DNA from: JAOUJD01 sp963811265
GTDB lineage: Bacteria > Pseudomonadota > Gammaproteobacteria > Burkholderiales > Burkholderiaceae_F
Direction of reading: 5' to 3'
Length of the DNA: 64,000 nucleotides
Assembly (NCBI GenBank): GCA_963811265.1
Contig: CAWEQS010000024.1
Span: 1 to 64,000, forward strand
Position numbers and translations under genes: made by a program. Below, piece by piece: positions 9,306 to 17,572 of this stretch (its first letter is position 1; each line of letters opens with the position of its first letter). The notes beneath the pieces are model-generated. The model was not told the origin of the DNA. It searched no databases and saw only the letters and a list, made by a program, of their open reading frames with translations.

Positions 9306-10484
9306 TCATTTCATCGGGCACTGGCCCGCGTACGTGTCCTGGTGCGCCGTGAACACCTTGTTCAGCGTGCGGTTCGTGATGCGCCCCTGGGCGTCCTTGC
9401 CGATCGTGCGCAGGTAATAGTCCTGGATCGGGAACTGGTTCGGCCCGAAGCGGAAGTCGCCGCGCACCGACTTGAAGCCGGCCTTCTTCAGCGCCGCGCG
9501 GACCGCGTCCTTGTCGTCCAGTTCGCCCTTGGTGTCGCGCACGGCCGCGTCCATCATCATCACGACGTCGTAGGCCTGCGCCGCATAGATCGACGGCAGG
9601 CGCCCGTATTCCTTCGTGAACGCCTGCACGAACGCCTGGCTCGCGGGATTCGCGAAGTCGTGGTTCCAGTGCGCCGTGTTGAAGAGGCCGAGCATCGGTT
9701 CGCCGACGGCGCGGATCACGTCCTCGTCCGCCGAGAAGCCGGGCCCGATGATCTGAGTCGTCTTCGACAGCCCCGCGCCGACGAACTGCTTGATGAAGTT
9801 GATGCCCATGCCCCCGGGCAGGAAGATGAAGAGCGCGTCGGGCGCATCGGCGCGGACCTTTGCGAGTTCGGCGGCGTAGTCGAGCTGGCCGAGCTTGGTG
9901 AAGGTCTCCGAGATCACCGGCTTGCCGAAGCCGCGCTTGAAGCCGTTGATCGCGTCCTGTCCGGCCGGGTAGTTGGGGGCGAGCACCGCGACCCGCTTGA
10001 ATCCGCGCTCGGCGGCGAACTTGCCGGCGGCCTCGTGGTACGCGTCGTTCTGGTACGCCGTGCTGAAGAAGAAGCGGTTGCACTGGCTGCCCGCGAGCTG
10101 CGACGGGCCGGCGTTGTTGCTGAGGTAGAACACCTGCGCGGCGAACAGCGCCGGGCCGACGGCCAGCGCCACGTTGGATCCGATCGGGCCCGTGTAGAAA
10201 TGGACGCGGTCGCGCTTGATGTAGCGGTCGACGTGCTGCCGCCCGGTGTCCGGGTTTCCGGCCTCGTCCGTCGCGAACACCTCGGCCGGAATGCCCCCGA
10301 GCTTGCCGCCCAGCTGCTTCATCCCGAGGTTGAAGCCGTCGCGCGCTTCGGCGCCCAGCGCCGCGAACGGTCCGGAGATCGATGTCGAGAAGCCGACGCG
10401 AACCTGGTCGACCGGTTTCGCGGTCAAGGCAGGCGTCGCGAGTGCCAGCGCACAGGCCGCCAGGGTCAGTCGGAACATCGGCAT
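9306..10484 (-). CDS. ABC transporter substrate-binding protein (LivK/HAAT family)
   Basis: A 392-residue periplasmic binding protein. A Sec signal peptide (about residues 1-22, ending ALTA) precedes the mature VRVGFSTSISGPFAALG type I periplasmic fold. Family marks include the NNAGPSQLAG loop and the C-terminal GPNQFPIQDYYLR. The ATG at 10484 is chosen because GGGGAGACCGCA upstream provides a ribosome site and the signal peptide starts there; a longer upstream frame lacks both. Substrates of such proteins range from branched-chain amino acids to aromatic acids and amides; nothing here decides between them. Confidence 0.88.
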   Translation of the reverse strand: MPMFRLTLAACALALATPALTAKPVDQVRVGFSTSISGPFAALGAEARDGFNLGMKQLGGKLGGIPAEVFATDEAGNPDTGRQHVDRYIKRDRVHFYTGPIGSNVALAVGPALFAAQVFYLSNNAGPSQLAGSQCNRFFFSTAYQNDAYHEAAGKFAAERGFKRVAVLAPNYPAGQDAINGFKRGFGKPVISETFTKLGQLDYAAELAKVRADAPDALFIFLPGGMGINFIKQFVGAGLSKTTQIIGPGFSADEDVIRAVGEPMLGLFNTAHWNHDFANPASQAFVQAFTKEYGRLPSIYAAQAYDVVMMMDAAVRDTKGELDDKDAVRAALKKAGFKSVRGDFRFGPNQFPIQDYYLRTIGKDAQGRITNRTLNKVFTAHQDTYAGQCPMK

Positions 10485-10664
10485 TGCGGTCTCCCCGGGG
10501 CAAAAAATCGGCGGCCGAACGGCCGCCGCGAAGGCGCAAGTATAGGGAAGGGCCATCGAATGCGCGAAGTGGCGCGGGAATGGGGCCATCCGGGCGATGT
10601 GGTCGCGAAGGGTCCTCGCCTATCATCGGCGAATGCCGACGCAACCCTCTGGAGCGACCCTCGC

Positions 10665-12620
10665 ATGTCCGGTCCGCTGACCCGGTTCGGCCTGGCCGCC
10701 GAGACGGCCGAGCAGCGCAAGGAAAAGATCCTCGCCGGAGTGATGGCGGCCGTGTACCGCCAGGTGCCGCAGTCGGTGCTCGTCAGCGTCGTCGGTGCCT
10801 TCGCGCTGGTGATGGTGCTCTGGCACTCCATGAGCCGGCACGCGCTGATGGCCTGGTTCATGCTGATCCTGGTGGAGTCGCTCGCGCGCGTCCGCCTCGC
10901 CTACAAGTTCCGTCGCGCGGTCGAGGTCGTCGACGAGGTCCGGCACTGGGCCAAGCGCTGGGTTGCGCTGGCCGCGCTCGCCGGCCTGCTGTGGGGCGCC
11001 GCCGGGTTCATCTTCTTCTCCAACGACCAGCCCCTGCACCAGGTGGTGCTGGTGGCCGTCGTGCTGTCGGTCGCGTTCGGGTCGCTGACTCTCTACGCCA
11101 GCCATCCGCCCGCCTTCTACTCGTTCATGCTGCTCACCGTCATGCCGCTGATCGCGCGCATGGTGTGGGAACAGGACCCGACCTACTACACGGCCGCGGT
11201 GGTGATGGCGGCGGTGTTCTTCTTCACCGTGTTCTACGGCCGCAACTTCGGCGACGCGGTGTTCGAGTCGGTGAAGAACAACTACGAGAACGAGGTCCTC
11301 GTCGACCAGCTGATGGTCGAGAAGCGCCTCGCCGAGGACGCGCGGCGCGAGGCCGAGAACGCGACGCGGTCGAAGACCCAGTTCTTCGCGGCCGCCAGCC
11401 ACGACCTGCGCCAGCCGCTGCAGGCCATCGGCATCTACGTGTCGCTGCTGAAGAAGCGCGCGACCGGCCCGCTCGAGCCGCTGGTGAACAACATGTCGAC
11501 GGCCGTCGAGTCGTTGTCGAAGCTGGTCGAGGAGCTGCTGGAGATCTCGCGGCTCGACTCCGGGTCCATCCAGCCGAAAGTCGACCAGGTCTCGCTCGAC
11601 GAGATGTTCTCGCTGCTCGAGCAGGAGTTCACGCCGCTCGCGGCCTCGAAGGGCCTGTCGCTGCGGGTGCGGCGTTCGGGGCACGCGGCCGACAGCGACC
11701 CGATGCTGCTGCAGCGCGTGATCCGCAACCTGCTCGCGAACGCCATCCGCTACACCCAGCGCGGCGGCGTTCTGCTGGCGGCGCGCGCCCGCGGCAGCCT
11801 GATCAGCGTCGAGGTGTGGGACACCGGGCCGGGCATCAAGCAGACCGAGGTCGACCGGATCTTCGAGGAGTTCTATCGCGGCGAGAGCTCGAAGGCGGAG
11901 AACAGCGGCACCGGCTTCGGCCTCGGGCTGTCGATCGTCAAGCGCATCTGCGGGCTGCTGGGACATCCGCTGATCGTGACCACGCGGCCGGGCACCGGGA
12001 CCGTGTTCCGCGTCGAGGTGCCGCTGTCGGTCGCTCCGCTGCGGCCGAAGCGATCGACGCCCGAGACGATGGACATCGTGCTTCGCTCGCTGGAGGGCTA
12101 CACCTTCGTGCTGCTCGAGGACAACGCCGAGATCCTGAACAGCCTGACGCGCCTGGTGCGCTCGTGGGGCGCGGAGGTGATTCCTTCGACCGGCTTCAAC
12201 GCGCAGCTGATCAAGGAGATCAGCCTGCACAACCGCATCGACGGCGTGCTGGCCGACCACAACCTCGGGCCCCACTCGATCAGCGGGGTCGAGTCCGTGG
12301 TCCGCATCCGCGAACTCGTCGGCTCGCCCGTGCCCGTGGTGATGCTGACGGCGGTGCAGGCGGCCGAAGTGGTGGCCGACTTCCAGCGCGCAATGCAGGC
12401 GCGGATCGCGCTCAATCCGGCGCTGGCCGCCGCGATCTCGCGCAGCCGCACCGAGGAGCCGCCGGTGCTGCAGAAGCCGACGACGCCGGCCGTGCTGAAC
12501 GCGATGCTGGCGGAAGTGCTGGGACTGGCGGCGCTCCCGGTGGTGCAGCCGCCGGAACTCGACGGCGGCACGATGGCCGCGCCGGGCAAGACGCCACGGC
12601 GCCGAAGCACCGACTTCTAG
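10665..12620 (+). CDS. Membrane hybrid sensor histidine kinase with C-terminal receiver domain
   Basis: A 651-residue protein. Six membrane helices lie between about residues 35 and 190, with no large periplasmic loop, then a coiled-coil linker and the H-box AASHDLRQPLQAIG (His about 246). An ATPase domain follows, with N-box NLLANAIRYTQ, G1 DTGPGI and G2 GTGFGLGLSIV. The C-terminal receiver begins near 480, with its phospho-acceptor probably Asp 531 in ADHNLG. GGAG at 10651 sets the ATG at 10665. The gene converges on the LuxR-type regulator with a four-base tail overlap. Kinase/NarL regulator pairs of this layout usually form one pathway. The signal is unknown. Confidence 0.88.
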   Translation: MSGPLTRFGLAAETAEQRKEKILAGVMAAVYRQVPQSVLVSVVGAFALVMVLWHSMSRHALMAWFMLILVESLARVRLAYKFRRAVEVVDEVRHWAKRWVALAALAGLLWGAAGFIFFSNDQPLHQVVLVAVVLSVAFGSLTLYASHPPAFYSFMLLTVMPLIARMVWEQDPTYYTAAVVMAAVFFFTVFYGRNFGDAVFESVKNNYENEVLVDQLMVEKRLAEDARREAENATRSKTQFFAAASHDLRQPLQAIGIYVSLLKKRATGPLEPLVNNMSTAVESLSKLVEELLEISRLDSGSIQPKVDQVSLDEMFSLLEQEFTPLAASKGLSLRVRRSGHAADSDPMLLQRVIRNLLANAIRYTQRGGVLLAARARGSLISVEVWDTGPGIKQTEVDRIFEEFYRGESSKAENSGTGFGLGLSIVKRICGLLGHPLIVTTRPGTGTVFRVEVPLSVAPLRPKRSTPETMDIVLRSLEGYTFVLLEDNAEILNSLTRLVRSWGAEVIPSTGFNAQLIKEISLHNRIDGVLADHNLGPHSISGVESVVRIRELVGSPVPVVMLTAVQAAEVVADFQRAMQARIALNPALAAAISRSRTEEPPVLQKPTTPAVLNAMLAEVLGLAALPVVQPPELDGGTMAAPGKTPRRRSTDF

Positions 12621-13270
12621 CCGACGTCGTAGCCGTGCCGCCGAGCGGCGAGCAGGGCTTCGGTGCGGTTGGAAGCGTTGAACGCGCGGTAGATCGCGGT
12701 GACGTGCGTCTTGACCGTGCCTTCGGACAAGCCGAGTTCGCGGCAGATGATCTTGATCGGCGCGCCGCGCGCGAGCAGGTGCAGCACCTGTTCCTGCCGC
12801 TCGGTCAGCTCGACGCGGGTCGCGCCGACTTCACGGGGCCGCTCGGGCGTGCCGATCATCGCCACGCGGTTAACTTCCTCGAGCAGGTCGGCCGGAATGT
12901 AGACGCCGCCCGACAGCACGAACTTCACGGCGGCCAGCAGGGTGTCGGACGCCATGGACTTCGGCACGAACCCGGCGGCGCCGAGCTGGAGCACGCGCAT
13001 CACGTTGCGCGGGTCCTGCTGGCCGGACAGCACGAGGATCTTCATCTCCGGCGAGTGCGCGACCATCGATTCGAGCAGCGAGGTGCCCGACACGCCGGGC
13101 ATGCCGAGGTCGAGGACCACGAGGTCGAGGTCCGGATTCTTCTCGAGCAGATCCATCCCGCCCTCGGCCGTCCGCGTCGTCAGGACCTCGGCCGCGGGGT
13201 CGAGGTCGAGGAACAGGACGCTGAGAGCATCGGTGATCAGCGAGTGATCGTCGACGACGAGGATCTTCAT
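12617..13270 (-). CDS. NarL/FixJ-family response regulator
   Basis: A 217-residue two-domain regulator. The N-terminal receiver has the acidic pair in VVDDHS, phospho-acceptor Asp in VLDLGMPG (about residue 54) and a conserved Lys in VPKSMASD. The C-terminal LuxR helix-turn-helix reads LTERQEQVLHLLARG and GLSEGTVKTHVTAIYRAF. It faces the hybrid kinase tail to tail, a common arrangement for cognate pairs, and divergent transcription from purT is not involved because both run leftward. The target genes are not evident from the window. Confidence 0.9.
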   Translation of the reverse strand: MKILVVDDHSLITDALSVLFLDLDPAAEVLTTRTAEGGMDLLEKNPDLDLVVLDLGMPGVSGTSLLESMVAHSPEMKILVLSGQQDPRNVMRVLQLGAAGFVPKSMASDTLLAAVKFVLSGGVYIPADLLEEVNRVAMIGTPERPREVGATRVELTERQEQVLHLLARGAPIKIICRELGLSEGTVKTHVTAIYRAFNASNRTEALLAARRHGYDVG

Positions 13271-13388
13271 TGGGAATCAGGAGCCAGGGGCGTGCAGTGC
13301 GGAGCAGTGATCGGCCAATTGTAGACCTCGCGGGGCGCGCTTCGACAACCGGCCGTTCGGTCGAAAGCAGCGGATCTGCGTCCTCGCG

Positions 13389-14607
13389 TCAGGCGGGCGA
13401 AGGCCGCACCAGGGCGGCGGCGCGCCTGGCGCGCGCCCGCGCTTCCTCGACGGTATCGGCGCGCGCGAGCGCCACGCCCATCCGGCGCTTGCGGAACGAC
13501 TCGGGCTTGCCGAACAGCCGGATGTCCGCGCCGGGAACCGCCATCGCGTCGGCCACGCCGTCGAAGCGCAGGGCGCCGGCGTCGTGTCCGCCGTAGATGA
13601 CCGCGCTCGCCCCGGCGTTGCGCAGCGACGCGTCGACCGGCAAGCCCAGCAGCGCTCGCGCGTGCAGTTCGAACTCGTTCTGCCACTGCGTCGCCATCGT
13701 CACCATGCCGGTGTCGTGCGGTCGCGGACTGACTTCCGAGAACCACACTTCGTCGCCCTTGACGAAGAGTTCGACGCCGAAGATGCCGGTGCCGCCGAGT
13801 TCGCTCGTCACCCGCTGCGCGATGTCGCGGCTCTGTCTGCAGCGCGACCGCACTCATCGGATGCGGCTGCCAGCTCTCGACGTAGTCGCCGGCGACCTGC
13901 ACGTGTCCGATCGGCTCGCAGAAGTGCGTCGCCACGGTTCCGTCGGGCCCGAGCGCGCGCACGGTGAGCTGCGTGATTTCGTACTCGAAGTCGATGAAGC
14001 CTTCGACGATCACCCGACCGAGCGCCACGCGACCGCCCGCGTTCGCATAGGTCCAGGCCTGCTCGATCTCGTCGGCACGATCGATCTTGCTCTGGCCCTT
14101 GCCGGACGACGACATCACCGGCTTGACGACGCACGGCAGGCCGATCGCCTGCACGGCCTCGCGCAGCTCATCGAGCGAACTGGCGAAGCGGTAGGGCGAC
14201 GTGGCGAGCTGCAACTGCTCCGCCGCGAGGCGCCGGATGCCTTCGCGGTTCATCGTCAGCTGCGCTGCGCGCGCGGTCGGCACCACGCGGGCCAGGCCTT
14301 CCCGCTCGATCTCCACCAGCGCGTCGGTCGCGATGGCCTCGATCTCCGGGACGACGATCGCGGGCCGAACACTTTCGATCAGCGCGCGCAGTTCCTTCGG
14401 ATCGGCCATGTTCAGCACATACGCGTGGTGCGCGACCTGGTGCGCCGGCGCGTCGGGATAGCGGTCGGCGGCGATCACTTCGACGCCGAGCCGTTGCAGC
14501 GCGATCACCACTTCCTTGCCGAGTTCGCCGCTGCCGAGCAGAAGCACCTTGACGGCGTGTCGAGAGAGCGGGGTGGCGAGAGTCGGAGGCCAGGCGTGCG
14601 CGGTCAT
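13389..14607 (-). CDS. purT: Formate-dependent phosphoribosylglycinamide formyltransferase PurT, one frameshift
   Basis: PurT makes FGAR from GAR, formate and ATP, a folate-independent route for step 3 of purine synthesis. The protein has the ATP-grasp family features: N-terminal LLLGSGELGKEVVIALQRLG, the VVPEIEAIATDAL strand, GLPCVVKPVMSSSGKG and the metal-binding end FSEVSPRPHDTGMVT. Family length (about 400) is reached by joining two frames at about 13845, where MSAVALQ continues into SRDIAQRVTSELGG. One base is therefore probably missing or extra. The start MTAHAWPPTLATPLS precedes the Rossmann strand by about 18 residues. Confidence 0.88.
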
Positions 14608-14815
14608 GGGCTGAGTCTGGTGGCGGCGGCCCGGGACATCGAGCCCCCGCTCGCCAGAGGGGAATTGAAAGTGTGCGGAAGGTTAATCGATGTCAAGCGG
14701 AAGGCCGCTGGCGGGCGCCCGCTTGCCTCACGTCAACTGCCCGGGCGTCGACTCTTGGCACTCTGGCACCGCAGAGATGGGTGTCAGGCCCACTGGCGCA
14801 AGGCAGGAAACCGGA
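14608..14815. other. Intergenic region between purT and the multiheme cytochrome gene
   Basis: About 208 bases lie between divergently read genes. No open frame has a credible start. The only notable element is an imperfect FNR-type 14-mer at 14683-14696 (listed separately). A pair of TGGCAC words near 14756-14773 lacks the downstream TTGC needed for a sigma-54 promoter. Confidence 0.5.
14683..14696. promoter_or_regulatory. Possible degenerate FNR-type site
   Basis: TTAAT-CGAT-GTCAA differs at one position from the TTGAT-N4-RTCAA form found three more times in this window. It lies about 120 bases upstream of the cytochrome gene at 14816. FNR-family proteins bind this symmetry. On its own it is weak evidence; the neighbouring cytochrome makes it plausible. 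Confidence 0.3.
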
Positions 14816-15343
14816 ATGCACACCAGGACAGGGATTTGGTTCGGAAGCGCGCTCGTCGCGGCGATCGTCGCGCTGGCGTCGGCCTGCACGACCGACATGA
14901 ATGTGCAGCCGTCCCAGGCGGCCGCTTCCTCGGGCTCGGCGGCGTGTGATGCCTGCCATCCGGGCGACAGCCAAGTCCTGGCGGGAGACCTATCACGCGA
15001 AAGTGGCACGGGCCCCGCACGAGAGCCTGCTGAAGGAAGCCGCCCAGTACTGGTCGACCGACAGCAAGGGCAACGCCGGACCGAGTCACGGCAACTTCGA
15101 TGGCAAGGCCTACGGACTCGACGACGTCGAAATGGTCGTCGGGACCCGCTGGAAACAGCGGTTCCTCGTCAAGAATCCGCGACGGGCCACCACCAGTTCC
15201 TGGACAAGCAGTGGAACAGCTACACCGGCGTGTGGGAGGGGTACGCGAACAAGGACGACTGGGAAGCCGGTTGCGCCACGTGCCACGGCGACCATGGCAA
15301 GGCAGCGCGCATCACGGTCGACGCGCCGGCGAACGACCTTTGA
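14816..15343 (+). pseudogene. Periplasmic multiheme cytochrome c, frameshifted and probably truncated
   Basis: The product starts with a membrane anchor or signal segment (FGSALVAAIVALASAC, which could also be a lipoprotein signal). Two CxxCH haem sites follow, CDACH near residue 45 and CATCH near the end. Between them is a typical conserved stretch of small multihaem cytochromes (RWKQRFLVKN then HHQFLDKQWNSYTG). Two frame changes are needed, near 14965 and 15180. Relatives normally continue with further haem motifs after the second site, but here a stop and a clear terminator follow within 20 codons. The gene is therefore probably 3'-truncated as well. Its redox partner is unknown. Confidence 0.6.
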
Positions 15344-15365
15344 CGATCTCCGCTGCGAGAAAACG

Positions 15366-15388
15366 AGGCCGGCGCATGCCGGCCTTTT
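15366..15388. terminator. Rho-independent terminator, probably bidirectional
   Basis: An 8-bp perfect stem AGGCCGGC / GCCGGCCT with a GCAT loop, flanked by AAAA on the left and TTTT on the right. It lies 22 bases after the cytochrome stop at 15343. Confidence 0.85.
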
Positions 15389-15507
15389 CACGTGGGTGTG
15401 ACAATCGCGCCACACGCAGGCAGCCAAGAGCCTCGACCGCGCTCGATGTGCCGGTGTACCCTGCCTTCGTCGTTCGGGGTGAAGTCGGCCGCTGATCCCC
15501 AGACGAC

Positions 15508-15536
15508 AAAAAAAGCCGGCGCGAGCCGGCTTTTTC
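15508..15536. terminator. Rho-independent terminator, bidirectional
   Basis: Stem GCCGGC / GCCGGC with loop GCGA, extended by a run of seven A on the left and five T on the right. It sits 24 bases beyond the stop of the leftward cytochrome c gene at 15560 and would end that transcript. Confidence 0.85.
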
Positions 15537-15559
15537 CTTTGGTGGCCGTCAGCGCGCTG

Positions 15560-15835
15560 TTACAGCGACTGGATCCACTTGGTGACGGCGAGCAGGTCAG
15601 CATCGGACGCCGCCTGTTTCGGATGGCCCTTGCCTTCCTTCAGCTTCGCCACGATCTCTTCGGCCTTCGCGGACTTGAGCTTCTTGCCCATGTCCTTGTA
15701 GGACGGGCCCATCTTCTTCGTGTCCATCGCGTGGCACTTGTTGCAGCCGGACTTGTCGGCGAGATCGGCGCTTGCTTGCGCCGCGCCAGCCATCAGCAGC
15801 CCCGCGGCAGCCAGAACGATTGCGAACTTCTTCAT
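15560..15835 (-). CDS. Small periplasmic class I cytochrome c (c551/c552 type)
   Basis: A 91-residue precursor with a Sec signal peptide of about 21 residues ending AQA, then a single haem site CNKCH and a distal methionine ligand candidate in KMGPSYKDM. The C-terminal helix LLAVTKWIQSL is typical of cytochrome c551. It carries electrons in the periplasm. The start at 15835 is preferred over 15850 because GGAGCAAG is correctly placed upstream and the signal peptide begins there. It resembles the next gene upstream (KKMGP, LKxGKGHP, WIQSL/WVLAL), so the two are tandem paralogues. Confidence 0.9.
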   Translation of the reverse strand: MKKFAIVLAAAGLLMAGAAQASADLADKSGCNKCHAMDTKKMGPSYKDMGKKLKSAKAEEIVAKLKEGKGHPKQAASDADLLAVTKWIQSL

Positions 15836-15972
15836 CTTGCTCCTTTCCATTCGAGTTGAACCCGCGGTTCCACCGGACTAGCCGGGCGCCGGCCGCGCGA
15901 GCCGTCCGGCGCAGGGTGATTCTATGGACGGGACCCGCCGGGAGACTGCGCGGGATCAAGGGGTTCTTGCAG

Positions 15973-16004
15973 CAAGGAAGCCGACCCGCGGGCCGGCTTC
16001 CTTG
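15973..16004. terminator. Stem-loop downstream of the second cytochrome c gene
   Basis: An 11-bp perfect inverted repeat CAAGGAAGCCG / CGGCTTCCTTG with a 10-base GC-rich loop. It lies 21 bases past the stop of the leftward gene at 16026. The U-tract on that strand is poor, so termination may be partial, allowing read-through to the second cytochrome. Confidence 0.6.
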
Positions 16005-16025
16005 TTCCCATCGTTCCGCCCGTCC

Positions 16026-16310
16026 TTACAGCGCCAGGACCCACTTCACGAGGGCCTTGGTGTCGTCTTCCGACGCCTTCACGGCGGGGTGGCCCTTGCC
16101 GGCCTTCAGCTTGCCGACCAGGTCGGCCTCAGCCGACGCCTGGCCCTTGTACTTCTTGGCGACGTCCTTGAACGCCGGGCCCATTTTCTTCGTGTCGACC
16201 GAGTGGCAGGTCATGCAGCCCGACTTCTGCGCGAGGTCCGCGTTGGCCTGGGCCACGCCAGCGGCGCTCAGTCCGACGGCTGCGAGCACTGCAAACATCA
16301 GTGATTTCAT
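16026..16310 (-). CDS. Small periplasmic class I cytochrome c, paralogue of the neighbouring gene
   Basis: A 94-residue precursor. A signal peptide (about 1-22, ending AQA) is followed by haem site CMTCH and the candidate Met ligand in KMGPAFKDV, then the terminal helix ALVKWVLAL. It shares the layout and many residues with the 15560-15835 gene, indicating tandem duplication. Each gene is followed by its own stem-loop, so the pair may be expressed to different levels. Such monohaem carriers commonly feed terminal oxidases or denitrification enzymes; the partner is not in the window. Confidence 0.9.
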   Translation of the reverse strand: MKSLMFAVLAAVGLSAAGVAQANADLAQKSGCMTCHSVDTKKMGPAFKDVAKKYKGQASAEADLVGKLKAGKGHPAVKASEDDTKALVKWVLAL

Positions 16311-16390
16311 CGAGTCTCCCCCCAGTGATTTGGCCGCGGTGCGGCATCAGATCCAGGCCGGTTCTTCCGGCCGGCATGGAGTCTAACGGA

Positions 16391-16885
16391 TCAGCTTCCG
16401 GCGGGTTGACCCGGTTCATCGACCGGGCCGGGGACCGCGCCGGAGTCCCTGCCGGCACTCTCGTAGACGCTTTCGGCGCGACGCACGAAGGCGTCGACCA
16501 TCTGGTTGGCGGCCCGGTCGATCAGCGGGCCGGCCAGCTTCTCGGTGTTCAGCGCGAGTTCGTAGCGCAGGCTGAAGTCGATCCGGCACCCCAGCGTGCC
16601 CAGGGGCAGGAGCTTCCACTCGCCGAAGAAGTGCCGGAACGAGCCGTCCTGCATGTGGATGGCCATCCACTCGGGCCGGCGCTTCTCGTTGCGCGTCGTC
16701 ACGCGGACGTGCAACTCGCGGAACCCCACCTCCACGGTCGCGGCGACGATGTCATCGCTGCGCTCGATCAGCTGTGTCCGCGTGCACCACGGCAGGAATT
16801 CCGGATAGCGCTCCACCTGCTCGATCAGGTCGAACATCTGCTCGGCGCTGTGCGGAACCAGCGCGCTACGGTGCATCTCGCGCAT
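16391..16885 (-). CDS. RatA/COQ10-family START-like protein (ubiquinone-binding)
   Basis: About 165 residues with the polyketide-cyclase/START-like fold signature: SALVPHSAEQMFDLIEQVERYPEFLPWC at the N-terminus and GPLIDRAANQMVDAFVRRAE at the C-terminus. COQ10 relatives bind ubiquinone and aid respiration. The E. coli relative RatA was described as a ribosome-association toxin, and the quinone role is the better-supported general function. Start MREMHRSALV at 16885 matches relatives; an in-frame ATG at 16906 adds seven residues. The start overlaps the end of the V-ATPase D gene by 20 bases, so it may ride on that transcript. Confidence 0.75.
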   Translation of the reverse strand: MREMHRSALVPHSAEQMFDLIEQVERYPEFLPWCTRTQLIERSDDIVAATVEVGFRELHVRVTTRNEKRRPEWMAIHMQDGSFRHFFGEWKLLPLGTLGCRIDFSLRYELALNTEKLAGPLIDRAANQMVDAFVRRAESVYESAGRDSGAVPGPVDEPGQPAGS

Positions 16886-17510
16886 CGGGACGGTCGGCTG
16901 CGGCAAAGGCCGCTAGCCTACCGAACCCGCGCGCGGTCAGGGCGTCCTCGCGTTCCAGGTCCTCGAGCCGGGTTTCGATGTCCGCGATGTCGGCATCGAG
17001 CTCGGGCAGCAGCACGTCCTGCAGGGCCCGCACGCGGCGCACGGTGCGCCGGTACTCGGCGAGCAGGCGCGCCAGCGTGGTCGACACGGCGGCCAGTTCG
17101 CCGAGGCGCGCGGCGACGCGCGCATAGGCCGCGCGGCACGCTTCCGCTTCAGGCGACGGGTGGACGGGCGCCGGCGCCGGCCCGAGTTCGCCCAGCGCAT
17201 GTCCCTGCAACGTGATGACGCCGAGCAACGGGTGCCGGTCGACGCGCAGCCGCTGATGTGTCGACGCCGGGGGAACCACCTGCAGCCCGTGCAGTCCGTG
17301 ACGCGCCAGCGCCGCGGCAAGCGCCAGGCGAGCCGAGCCCAGCAGCGCGGCCAGATCCTTCGACATCGCCTGGTGCAGGCGGAACTGCCGCAGCATCTCG
17401 CCCGCCAGCAGCAGGCACTTTTCGTCGAGGAAAGCGTAGCCCTCGCGCATCGTGCGACGTTCATCGCCCAGCGCGATCAGCAGGCTGCGGGTCGGCGTCA
17501 GGTCGTTCAC
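16866..17510 (-). CDS. ntpD: V/A-type ATPase subunit D (central stalk)
   Basis: A 214-residue, largely helical protein. It begins with the D-subunit motif LTPTRSLLIALGDERRT, equivalent to the NPTRxxLLxLKxxL start of family members, and ends with a second long helix. It forms the rotating shaft inside the A3B3 head. The GTG at 17510 is chosen because GGAAGGTGG precedes it, the family N-terminus starts right there, and the codon overlaps a TGA of the upstream micro-ORF as GTGA. It is the last V-ATPase gene of the operon. Confidence 0.8.
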   Translation of the reverse strand: MNDLTPTRSLLIALGDERRTMREGYAFLDEKCLLLAGEMLRQFRLHQAMSKDLAALLGSARLALAAALARHGLHGLQVVPPASTHQRLRVDRHPLLGVITLQGHALGELGPAPAPVHPSPEAEACRAAYARVAARLGELAAVSTTLARLLAEYRRTVRRVRALQDVLLPELDADIADIETRLEDLEREDALTARGFGRLAAFAAADRPDARDAP

Positions 17511-17572
17511 TGGGCCACCTTCCGCGCTGCGCGCTCCAGGATGAGCGCTTCGGAGCGGCCGTGCGCGCTCAT
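17507..17572 (-). CDS. 21-codon micro-ORF bridging ntpB and ntpD
   Basis: An ATG at 17572 overlaps the ntpB stop as ATGA. The frame runs 21 codons (starting MSAHGRSEALILERAARK) to a TGA at 17507, which overlaps the ntpD GTG start as GTGA. It exactly fills the gap between the two genes. The peptide is amphipathic and basic at its C-terminus, with no membrane segment. It could be a coupling peptide that carries ribosomes from ntpB to ntpD, or a real small subunit. I know of no family match. Confidence 0.45.
   Translation of the reverse strand: MSAHGRSEALILERAARKVAQ

Noticed and set aside
5903..10484. Assignment of the Liv-type operon as a urea (urtABCDE) transporter
   Set aside because: The neighbouring fragment is urea-transporter-like, but the binding protein and ATPases lack Urt-specific features, so only the general family is supported.
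8949..10664. Long plus-strand open frame antisense to livH and the binding protein gene
   Set aside because: It is a GC-rich shadow with Arg/Ala/His-rich translation and no domain; the real kinase starts at 10665.
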